A stretch of 64,000 nt of DNA, from positions 1 to 64,000 of the forward strand of contig NZ_VOXD01000020.1 in NCBI RefSeq assembly GCF_008014675.1, written 5' to 3'. This document shows, piece by piece, positions 10,004-17,800 of this stretch. The notes below the pieces were generated by a model, which saw only the letters and a program-made list of their open reading frames with translations, made no database searches and had not been told where the DNA came from. A program made the position numbers and the translations under genes. The stretch's first letter is position 1; the number at the start of each line of letters is the position of its first letter. Source of the DNA: Neolewinella aurantiaca. Its GTDB lineage: Bacteria; Bacteroidota; Bacteroidia; Chitinophagales; Saprospiraceae.

Positions 10004-10498
10004 TTAAAGCTCAACAATTTTACCCGAAGGGGTGAGCTGAAAGCGCCGTGCCGTGCTGGAGCTGGCTTTGTATTCGTATTCGCCATCTGCGTTCGCCTGG
10101 CCACTGACCTGGTATATCATCAGGCTTTCGTTAAGGACCGCCTGGGTCTGGGTGACCTCTTCACCATCGTAGCTCACGCCGGCAATAACCTTACGATCAA
10201 TCAACTCCTGAGTCTTAAGATTGAATGTAGCCAGGGTGTAATGGTACTGAAGCAAGTCTGCCCGCCAGTAGACGATCCCCGCATATTCTTTGTTTTCAGG
10301 CAGTCGTAAGCAGGCTACAAACTCAGTCAGTTCATCCGCCATTCCCGGTTCGATCGGGAGCAAAAACTCAGCAATCAGCGCAGGAGGTAGCGGTGGGGTT
10401 TCCCGGCTGATGGTACGGACGGTATCCTCGCTGAAGGTTAAAGGCAATTCAATATCAGGGAATTGTTCCAGAAAATAGTTGAAAGTTGGCTGAGACAT
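10004..10498 (-). CDS. Hypothetical protein, 164 aa
   Basis: Starts MSQPTFNYFLEQFPDIELPL. There is no signal peptide or membrane segment. The composition is acidic, with a Pro-rich stretch (ETPPLPPALIAEFLLPIEPG) and a C-terminal beta-rich half ending RRFQLTPSGKIVEL. I do not recognise a family. It converges with the PD40/OmpA gene, 19 bases apart, with no clear terminator between. Codon use and base composition match the neighbours, so it is likely a real cytoplasmic protein. Confidence 0.7.
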   Translation of the reverse strand: MSQPTFNYFLEQFPDIELPLTFSEDTVRTISRETPPLPPALIAEFLLPIEPGMADELTEFVACLRLPENKEYAGIVYWRADLLQYHYTLATFNLKTQELIDRKVIAGVSYDGEEVTQTQAVLNESLMIYQVSGQANADGEYEYKASSSTARRFQLTPSGKIVEL

Positions 10499-10660
10499 TA
10501 CTTTATTGGTTTAGGAGAGAACGCTTAAGCAGAGAAAAGGATATATGTTTTCCTCCCGATCGGTTGTTCTTTAGAAACGTCGGGCCGGAAAGTTGAAATC
10601 TTCTCAGGATCGGTCATTCGCTTATCTTTACCCTCCAGCTATTTTCAATGTCAACTGTTT

Positions 10661-10951
10661 ATGCTCCACAAAGCCCGCTTCGTCGCTTACGTCAATTTGG
10701 TTATCTTCTTCCTGTTGATCATGTTTACCCTCGCTCCGGGAATTTTGCCCACTTTCGTGGGGAATTCATCCGTGAGTATGTTCAGTGGTCTTTTCTTGTT
10801 GGTGATGTTGGTGTGGGGAACAATCAATGCCTTCCGGTTTTTCCGGAAGCCGGAACTGAGCGGATGGGATAAGCTTTTTCTGCTGCTGGCACCGGTTAAC
10901 CTCACCTACCTGCTGGTCGTTTTCGGAGTACTGTATTCGATGTCGTACTGA
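10661..10951 (+). CDS. Small integral membrane protein, 96 aa
   Basis: Three predicted membrane helices: about 9-29 (VNLVIFFLLIMFTLAPGIL), 37-57 (MFSGLFLLVMLVWGTINAF) and 72-92 (LLLAPVNLTYLLVVFGVLY). There is a short basic-polar loop RFFRKPELSGWDK between helices 2 and 3. A TATCTTTA box about 30 bases before the ATG could be the -7 element. No family is recognised. It is followed by a hairpin that also serves the convergent isc operon. Confidence 0.7.
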   Translation: MLHKARFVAYVNLVIFFLLIMFTLAPGILPTFVGNSSVSMFSGLFLLVMLVWGTINAFRFFRKPELSGWDKLFLLLAPVNLTYLLVVFGVLYSMSY

Positions 10952-10990
10952 AAACGTCCGGTGCAATTCCGACCGGATAGCCGTAACGAA

Positions 10991-11023
10991 GAACGCCTCC
11001 GATCAAGCAAACCGAAGGCGTTC
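10991..11023. terminator. Hairpin between convergent small membrane gene and iscA
   Basis: GAACGCCT (10991-10998) pairs with AGGCGTTC (11016-11023), with two further pairs across a mismatch. It sits between two converging genes, which fits a shared terminator, although U runs are weak. Confidence 0.5.
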
Positions 11024-11083
11024 TCTGTAGATTTAACTCAGCACTTCTCCGAAGCGGGAAGCAGAGTAAAGTCGGGAGGATTA

Positions 11084-11410
11084 CTATACCGCAAAACTTT
11101 CTCCACACCCGCACTCACGGCTGGCGTTGGGGTTGTTGAACGCGAAACCGTTACCATTCAAACCTCCGTTGAACTCCAGGGTAGAGTTGCAGAGGTAAAG
11201 GAAAGATTTCAGGTCGCAAACAACAGTTTCTCCGTTGTCTTCGAAAACCTGGTCTTTTTCCTTCAACTCATTGTCGAAGTCAAGTTGGTAAGACAGGCCG
11301 GAACAGCCACCACTGGTAATAGTGGCGCGCAGGAAGTAATCCGGCGTGAAGCCTTTTGCTTCACGAATGTTGGCTAATCTTTGTTTAGCGCTGTCAGCAA
11401 CGTAGAGCAT
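11084..11410 (-). CDS. iscA: IscA-type iron-sulfur cluster assembly protein
   Basis: 108 residues from the ATG at 11410. An upstream ATG would add 24 residues unlike the family. It belongs to the HesB/IscA A-type carrier family, which receives Fe-S clusters from IscU and passes them to target proteins. The three conserved cysteines are present: C36 in TSGGCSGLSY and C100, C102 in ECGCGESF. It is the third gene after iscS and iscU on the same strand, 81 bases after the iscU stop, and closes the operon. Its family is certain; iscA versus another A-type name is by context. Confidence 0.92.
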   Translation of the reverse strand: MLYVADSAKQRLANIREAKGFTPDYFLRATITSGGCSGLSYQLDFDNELKEKDQVFEDNGETVVCDLKSFLYLCNSTLEFNGGLNGNGFAFNNPNASRECGCGESFAV

Positions 11411-11491
11411 AGTATTATCGTCTTGTGGTTGGGTAATTCCTGCGAGCCGATAGTCTGCGACCGTCGACTTGCAGGAATACACGACCAGTGA

Positions 11492-11905
11492 TTAGTGTGC
11501 TTCGAGTACCGCTGTAACTTCCAGGCCGTTCTTTTCCTGGTAGTCCTTGATGGCGCTTTTAATGGCGTCTTCAGCAAGTACAGAGCAGTGAATTTTTACG
11601 GGGGGAAGAGCGAGTTCCTCAACGATGGCCATGTTGTCGATAGCTAATGCTTCGTCAACACTTTTGCCCTTGAGCCACTCAGTAGCGAGGCTTGAACTGG
11701 CGATTGCAGAACCACAACCGAAGGTCTTGAACTTGGCGTCCGTGATCTTCTGTGTTTCGGGGTCTACCTGGATCTGGAGACGCATTACGTCGCCACACTC
11801 AGGAGCACCAACGAGACCGGTTCCTACACCAGCATTAGCTTTGTCAAGGGTACCGACGTTACGAGGGTTCTTGAAGTGATCGAGGAGTTTTTCGCTGTAA
11901 GCCAT
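11492..11905 (-). CDS. iscU: Fe-S cluster scaffold protein IscU
   Basis: 137 residues, slightly longer than E. coli IscU. It is the scaffold on which IscS-derived sulfur and iron form a cluster. The three ligand cysteines are C37 (PECGD), C64 (FGCGSAIASSS) and C107 (KIHCSV), and the chaperone-recognition motif LPPVK directly precedes the last one. It is the middle gene of the isc operon, 73 bases downstream of iscS. The leader is A/C-rich with almost no G (AACTAACAAATCACAACTAAG) and has no Shine-Dalgarno sequence. Confidence 0.97.
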   Translation of the reverse strand: MAYSEKLLDHFKNPRNVGTLDKANAGVGTGLVGAPECGDVMRLQIQVDPETQKITDAKFKTFGCGSAIASSSLATEWLKGKSVDEALAIDNMAIVEELALPPVKIHCSVLAEDAIKSAIKDYQEKNGLEVTAVLEAH

Positions 11906-11978
11906 GGCTTTGTATTTTTCTTAGTTGTGATTTGTTAGTTTGATAACACCTTGAGGGTTAAGGTGGTTGCAAGCTGTA

Positions 11979-13199
11979 TTAATGCTCAGACCATTCGATG
12001 GCGTCGATGTCCACACCTTCCTTGTACATTTCCCAGATGGGGCTGAGTTCACGCATGTGGTTAACTCCCTCTGCGACCTGCTTGATGGTCTCGTCAATGT
12101 CTTCTTCTGTCGTGAACCGACCAAGAGAGAAACGGAGGCTGGAGTGAGCAAGGTCATCACCAAGGCCAAGGGCTACCAGTACGTAGCTGGGCTCGAGGCT
12201 GGCCGAGGTACAGGCAGATCCGGAACTCAGGGCGATGTTCTGGTTGAAGGTCATCATCAGTCCTTCACCTTCAACGTGCTTGAAGCTGATGTTGGTAACG
12301 TGTGGCATCCGGTGCTCCTGGCTACCATTGACGTAAGATTCTTCGAGAACGTCCATCAGACCTTTCTGCAACTTGTCGCGCAGTTTGCTCAGGCGGGCGG
12401 CATCTTCGTGCATTTCCTCTTTAGCGATGGCTGCGGCCTTGCCGAAGCCAACAATACCGGGAACGTTAAGCGTACCTGAACGCATGCCGCGTTCGTGTCC
12501 GCCACCGTCCATCTGGCTGGTAACCTTTACCCGTGGGTTCTTGCGGTTCACAAACAGTGCACCAACACCTTTGGGGCCGTACATCTTGTGGCTCGTGAAG
12601 GCCATCAGGTGAACACCGGTTGCTTTGGGGTCTACCGGAATCTTACCTACCGCCTGGGTAGCATCGGACATGAAGAGTACACCGTGCTTCGCACAGATTT
12701 CACCAATCTCTTTCATCGGCTGAATTACGCCGGTCTCGTTGTTGGCCCACATGATGGAAACGAGGATCGTCTTATCGGTGATGGCCGCCTCAAGTGCTTC
12801 GAGGCTGATGAGTCCTTCGCTGTCAACTTCGAGGTAAGTAACCTCTCCGCCCTTCTTTTCTACCTTCTTACAAGCATCGAGTACAGCTTTGTGCTCGGTG
12901 GTTGCAGTGATGATGTGATTGCCTTTGCGGGCGTACATCTCGAAAACACCTTTGATGGCCAGGTTGTCGGATTCAGTAGCACCAGAGGTGAAAATGATCT
13001 CACGGGGGTCAACGTTGATGAGGTCCGCAATCTGCTCACGAGCAGTATCCACGGCGCCTTCAGCGACCCAACCCGCAGGGTGGTTACGGCTGGCGGCGTT
13101 GCCGGGGTTCTCGTAGAAATATGGGATCATCGTCTCTACAACCCGGGGGTCCGTTGGTGTAGTAGCGTTGTTGTCGAGGTAAATGAGGCGTTGGCTCAT
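11979..13199 (-). CDS. iscS: Cysteine desulfurase IscS
   Basis: 406 residues. This PLP enzyme removes sulfur from cysteine for Fe-S clusters and tRNA thiolation. The PLP lysine is K205 in [11 protein letters not shown], with H104 in [10 protein letters not shown] and the catalytic cysteine C330 in [14 protein letters not shown]. The loop length and the C-terminus match the IscS (group I) branch rather than SufS. It is the first gene of iscS-iscU-iscA. A minus-strand TATCTTTG box lies 34 bases before the ATG. No IscR-like regulator gene is adjacent. Confidence 0.97.
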   Translation of the reverse strand: MSQRLIYLDNNATTPTDPRVVETMIPYFYENPGNAASRNHPAGWVAEGAVDTAREQIADLINVDPREIIFTSGATESDNLAIKGVFEMYARKGNHIITATTEHKAVLDACKKVEKKGGEVTYLEVDSEGLISLEALEAAITDKTILVSIMWANNETGVIQPMKEIGEICAKHGVLFMSDATQAVGKIPVDPKATGVHLMAFTSHKMYGPKGVGALFVNRKNPRVKVTSQMDGGGHERGMRSGTLNVPGIVGFGKAAAIAKEEMHEDAARLSKLRDKLQKGLMDVLEESYVNGSQEHRMPHVTNISFKHVEGEGLMMTFNQNIALSSGSACTSASLEPSYVLVALGLGDDLAHSSLRFSLGRFTTEEDIDETIKQVAEGVNHMRELSPIWEMYKEGVDIDAIEWSEH

Positions 13200-13233
13200 G
13201 CTTGGATATATTTTCGTCTTACTTTAAGAGGCG

Positions 13234-13241
13234 CAAAGATA
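13234..13241 (-). promoter_or_regulatory. -7 box of the isc operon
   Basis: TATCTTTG on the minus strand, 34 bases before the iscS ATG. It matches the Bacteroidota -7 consensus TAnnTTTG. No convincing -33 TTTG at the expected spacing. Confidence 0.6.
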
Positions 13242-13403
13242 ACACTTCGGTGTCGCTTTAGTTTTCGTCTAAACAACTGAGTTCGTGAGTAGCTGAACCA
13301 CATACCGGAACAGCAAGAAGGGGATACACCCGGTAAGAAGAATAACTAAAGGACTAAAACGGCAGACACGAGCCGTAATGCTCTTGCTCCCCGGTATTTC
13401 TAT

Positions 13404-14156
13404 TTACTGTTTTATGACCGTGTGGGGAACATCCGCCAGGTTCCAGTCGATCACCAGCCCGCCCGCCAGAGAGCGGGCAATGCTGTCTCCGTAAAGGTGC
13501 TCGGCCAGGTAAAGGGCCGCTTCAAATGATTTGGCTCCGCCAGCACTAGTGATGTACTTGCCGTCGTGTACGAACAGCACATCTTTACGGACGTCGAGGT
13601 GGGGGAACTTTGCGCGCATAGCATCGATGTCGCTGGGGAAAGTGGTGCTCACTCTACCGTCCAGAAGCCCGGCGGCAGCCAGTACGAAAGCCCCGTCGCA
13701 ATGGCTGGTCACAAACTGTGCCTGCTTATCCGTCTGCCGGACGAAGTCAAGAAGTTCTTCGTTTTCCAAATCGGTGTCGAGGTGATGCTCGGCGCTGGGA
13801 ACTACCAGTATGTCAATTCGGGGCAGGCTGTCCGTCAGGTATGCCACGTCAGGGAGAATTCGTAAACCCTCGAAAGTAGTAACTACGTCATGAGTGGCAG
13901 CAACCGTAAATGTCCGCATCGGACGAATACCATCACGAAAAATAGTGTGCTGGAAGATGTCATAAGGGGCCGTAAGTTCCGTGTTGTAGACGCCATCCAT
14001 AATCAGTAGGGCAACGTTGTACACTTTTTCGTCCGGATCACTCAACTCCGAAGCAATACCCACCGGGGGTAACGCCGCGTGCTGTTTTTCTTCGGCCGGT
14101 TCTCCTGATCCGCAAGCTGTAATAAATAAAAAGGTAAGGAGTATAGTGTAGCGCAT
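13404..14156 (-). CDS. DJ-1/PfpI (class-I glutamine amidotransferase-like) lipoprotein
   Basis: 250 residues from the ATG at 14156. That start gives MRYTILLTFLFITACGSG, a lipoprotein signal with cysteine at 15. After a short Glu-rich linker comes a DJ-1/PfpI domain with YNVALLIMDGVYNTELTAPY, DILVVPSAEH and the nucleophile elbow VTSHCDGAFVLAAAGLLDG. This branch includes the sensor half of GlxA-type AraC regulators, but there is no DNA-binding domain here, and the lipid anchor places it in the envelope. The role is unknown. A GACCTTTG box ends 3-4 bases before the ATG, so the transcript may be leaderless. An inverted pair of dispersed elements lies upstream. Confidence 0.85.
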   Translation of the reverse strand: MRYTILLTFLFITACGSGEPAEEKQHAALPPVGIASELSDPDEKVYNVALLIMDGVYNTELTAPYDIFQHTIFRDGIRPMRTFTVAATHDVVTTFEGLRILPDVAYLTDSLPRIDILVVPSAEHHLDTDLENEELLDFVRQTDKQAQFVTSHCDGAFVLAAAGLLDGRVSTTFPSDIDAMRAKFPHLDVRKDVLFVHDGKYITSAGGAKSFEAALYLAEHLYGDSIARSLAGGLVIDWNLADVPHTVIKQ

Positions 14157-14204
14157 ACCGCAAAGGTCGGGTAAAAAGCGGGCTTTGCCGTTCAACCGTT
14201 CATT

Positions 14205-14221
14205 GTACCTGCGCCAGCGCC
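14205..14221 (+). repeat. Dispersed 17-bp element, copy 3a (one mismatch)
   Basis: GTACCTGCGCCAGCGCC, one base off the consensus, preceded by TCAACCGTTCATT. It forms an inverted pair with copy 3b, 27 bases away. Confidence 0.65.
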
Positions 14222-14248
14222 CGGTAAATACTCACCCGGAACTAACAG

Positions 14249-14265
14249 GGCGCGAACGCAGGTGC
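14249..14265 (-). repeat. Dispersed 17-bp element, copy 3b
   Basis: On the minus strand GCACCTGCGTTCGCGCC. It lies 93 bases upstream of the DJ-1-like lipoprotein, in the same orientation. With copy 3a it can fold into a hairpin. Confidence 0.8.
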
Positions 14266-14326
14266 AGGCAAGGTCGAAATGCTGTGTTTTAAAGTTTGAA
14301 TAAAGTAAATTTTTTAAATAAAATGT

Positions 14327-14358
14327 TTTGTGTTTTAACATCGTATAGCTTAACTTTG
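14327..14358 (+). promoter_or_regulatory. Complete Bacteroidota promoter of the SnoaL-like gene
   Basis: TTTG (14327-14330), 20 bases, then TAACTTTG (14351-14358). This fits the sigma-ABfr pattern TTTG-N19/20-TAnnTTTG. The ATG is 23 bases downstream at 14382. It is the clearest two-part promoter in the window and lies in a locally AT-rich stretch. Confidence 0.8.
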
Positions 14359-14381
14359 GTGACACATAAAACACACCCATT

Positions 14382-14744
14382 ATGACTACCCAGCAAGTTG
14401 CCGACCGTTTGGTCGAATTGTGCCGCAGCGGCCAGTTCGATCAGTGTTACCACGAATTGTTTGCCCCCGATGCTGACGCTTACGAGATGCCCGGTTTCCC
14501 TATGAATGCTCACACCAAAGGCGTTGAAGCCCTGCTCGCAAAGTCAAAAAGCTTTGCCGAGCAAACCGTGGAAATGCACGGCTTCTCTGTCTCCGATCCT
14601 CTCGTACAGGGAAATACCTTTGCCGTTGGCATGACGATCGACCGGACGGACAAAGAGCGGGGGCGCAGCAAAGAAGAAGAAATCTGCGCCTATGTCGTGA
14701 AAGACGGCAAAATCACCAGCGAGCATTTCATCTACGCGATGTAA
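14382..14744 (+). CDS. SnoaL/NTF2-like small protein
   Basis: 120 residues starting MTTQQVADRLVELCRSGQF. The pattern (helical start, CYHELFAPDADAYEMPG, EALLAKSKSFAEQTVEMHGF, then strands with VGMTIDRTDKERGRSKEE and a final VVKDGKITSEHFIYAM) is that of the NTF2/SnoaL fold, a cone-shaped domain of small hydrolases, isomerases and binding proteins. No catalytic residue set can be named. It is a single-gene unit with its own strong promoter and a very strong terminator. Confidence 0.8.
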   Translation: MTTQQVADRLVELCRSGQFDQCYHELFAPDADAYEMPGFPMNAHTKGVEALLAKSKSFAEQTVEMHGFSVSDPLVQGNTFAVGMTIDRTDKERGRSKEEEICAYVVKDGKITSEHFIYAM

Positions 14745-14756
14745 CGTAACCGTTCC

Positions 14757-14810
14757 GTGATAAAAGAGAATGGCCCGGACTGCAAAGTCCGGGCCATTCT
14801 CTTTTATCAC
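14757..14810. terminator. Perfect 25-bp hairpin between converging genes
   Basis: The left arm 14757-14781 and the right arm 14786-14809/10 are perfectly complementary around a GCAA tetraloop, with a G+C-rich core (GGCCCGGACT) and A/T-rich outer pairs. TTTTT follows on the + strand. It separates the SnoaL-like gene from the converging giant SprB-repeat gene and should stop transcription from both sides. Confidence 0.9.
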
Positions 14811-14827
14811 TTTTTGGTGTCTGGGTT

Positions 14828-17800
14828 TTAACGCAACACCGTCACGTCTCCCCGGTAAGTCAGGGTAACATCATCCAGAAACTCTACCTCGATAACGTAG
14901 ACGAACACCGCCGGGTTAACGGGTTTCCCGTTTTGCCCAGTTCCGTCCCATAGCTGGATTCCATCCAGGCAGTTGGGTTCAAAGCCGTCGTTGGAGTAAA
15001 CGACACCTCCCCACCGGTCAAATATCTGTACGGAGTTTACCCTCTGTACACCCTGACAGGCGAAGATGCGGAAGTCTTCGTTTCGGCCGTCACGGTTAGG
15101 GCTGAATACGTTCGGGATGTAGACATTCCGGTTGGCGTCTACTTCGACGAAAATGTCTGCGAAGGCCTGGCAACCATTAGCGTTGGTGGCGAAGAAACGG
15201 TAGTCACGGCTTTCAAGCGGATAGATTAGTGGGCTGCGGACCGTATCGGAACTCAGGAACTCACCCGGTGTCCAGAGGTAATCGTACACATCACCAGCGG
15301 GGCTGATGAGCGGGTTAAGACGCGTGAGACTGTCTCCCAGCTCAATCACAATTTCGTCCTGCAGGTCGATCAGGATCTGAGGGGGCTGGTTAACGCTGAA
15401 GGTTTGTTCTGCGGAGCAGCCGACACTGTCGAAAACGGTCACTACCACTTCGCCGGCAAAGGCTGTTCCCGTTAAGCCTACGGGCACCCGGAAACCGTCG
15501 TTGTTAACGGAGAAGGTGAAATCATCGATGCTGTTGGATGTGCCTCCAAAAGCAGTGTCGATCAGTACCGGAGTGGTTTCCCCGAAACATAAAGGCTCTT
15601 CGATGGGTAATACCGTGAAAATGATAGCTTCGGGCTCACCGATAATGTAGGTGAGGCTGTCCTGACAGCCTTCCACGTCGGTTACCGTCACGCTGTAAGC
15701 GCCGGGAGAGAGGTCACTCGCTACAAATTCATCAGGACCAGCTACGTTGCCCGACCAGCTGTAAGGGTTTACTGCCAGGTCGTTATTGTTGACGCTACTC
15801 ACAAAAACGCTGATCTGGCCGTTCATATCTCCTGCACAGCGTACTGTCTCCGTGGTGGTCACGGGATCTACGGAAAGAGTGAGTGGGTCAGGTTGGGCGA
15901 TGCTGAAGGTCTGAACTCCGGGAGAACATCCGTTGGCATCCATTACGTCTACCGTGTAGGCGGTGCCCGCAGCGAGGCCGTCAACCATGTTGTCGGTATC
16001 GGTGGATACCGACCAGTCATATGTGTAGCCCGGCGTACCGCCCGTAACGTTCAGGGTTGCGGCGCCATCGGTAAGGCCATTACAGCTTACGGCATCGGTC
16101 AGTAATTCAACTTCAAATTCATCGGGGCTGCGGATGGTGTCAGTGAACGATTCGGTACACACCAGATCGGTAACCCGAACGGTAACTGGCCCGCGGGGCA
16201 GGCCGGTTTCTGTCGCCATCGTGGTCTGGAAGGCCGCGGTACCGCTGGTGAAGAGGAAGTCGAAATCACCCGTTGTACCGTCCTCGTACATCGCGGTAAA
16301 GGTGGCCGTTCCGTCCATAATCATATCGTCAGGGCAGCTTACGGGGGTAAGGTCCCACTGTCCGGTAATCCGTGGTGGATCAACGAGGGTAAAGGTTGTA
16401 TCAAAAGGAGGCTGACAGCCATTACCGTCGGTAATGGTTACGGTGTAGGTCCCGGCGGTTAAGTTGGTGAAGGCTGGGTTGGTGGTTGGCGCTCCGAAAG
16501 GATCGGTAGACCAAACGTAATTGTAGGTGCCATCGGCGTTGGCTGTGCCTCCGCCGGGGGTGAGGAAGATGCTGCCGTTGGCGTCATCCGGACATTGGGG
16601 GTTGTTGACGGTGAAGGCATCGAGGAAAACTTCCCCGGGGCTGACTACACTTCCGATGGCCTGCGCGATACAACTGTTGGAGGTGATCACTTCCACTACG
16701 TAGTCTCCCACGGGCAGGTTGTTCTGGGTAGACAAGCCTGAGGCCACGGGAGTACCCAGGGTGCCGTCAGGGTTGAGGTTGTACCAGGTGATGGATGTGA
16801 TAGTCTCTCCGGTGGGGGGAGTTGCCATCACGGTCAGCATTCCGTCGTTGTCGCCCGGACAGGAGATAAAGCTCGTGTCGATCACGCTCAGTTCTGCGCC
16901 GGCCGGAGCATTGATGCGGAAGTCTATCGTATCCATACATCCGTTGGCATCGGTAACGAAAAGGACGTAGTTGGTATCGGCACTCAGGCCGCCAAGTGAA
17001 TTGCCGGGGGTAATGGTGTCCAGCGGCATATCAAGGCTGTCGTTTACGAAGCGGTACTCGTAGGGCATGGTGCCGCCGGAAACGGAAGCCATTACGGTAC
17101 CGTCGCTACCGGTAGTACAGGTTTCGTTGGTAATGGTAAGGTTCTCGTCGATCTCTAGCTCAAGAGGCTGGAATACATCGAAAGTATCGATCGCTTCACA
17201 ACCCAGGGCTGGGTCCTGATCATCGAGTACTACTACATAACGTCCTTCGGCGAGGCCGGTAAATTCGAAAGGAACCGTGTTGTCAACGATGGTTTGGGTA
17301 GCAACAACTACCGTTCCGAATTCGTCCAGCAAGGTTACTTCGTAGGGGAGAATCGGGGCGGAACCGGTAGCTGTGCCATTTACGCGGATAACACCGTCGT
17401 CGGCGTTGAAACAGGTGATGGAGTCTACTTCGGATACGATGATCAACTCTTTTTGAGCATCGACGACAAAGTTGGCAGTGTCCCGGCATCCACGCGCATC
17501 TTCTACGATAACGGCGTATTCGTCGGGGATAAGTGTGTTGCGGGTAGATGTCGTAGCGTCATCGTCAGTCCCTAGTGCTCCGCCCCACATAAAGTCGTAG
17601 GGCCCCGTGCCGCCGTCGGCACTGATGGTGATGATACCGTCAGGAGTATTGGTACAGGTCGCACTGCTTACGGCGTCGTCCGGGTTGTCTGGGCGTACCC
17701 GGACGTCAGAAGGTTGGTTGAGGTTGCCCCGGTCATCACTCGTGCAGCCATTGGGAGAAGTAACCGTTACGGAATATTGGCCAGAAACAAGCCCCATGCG

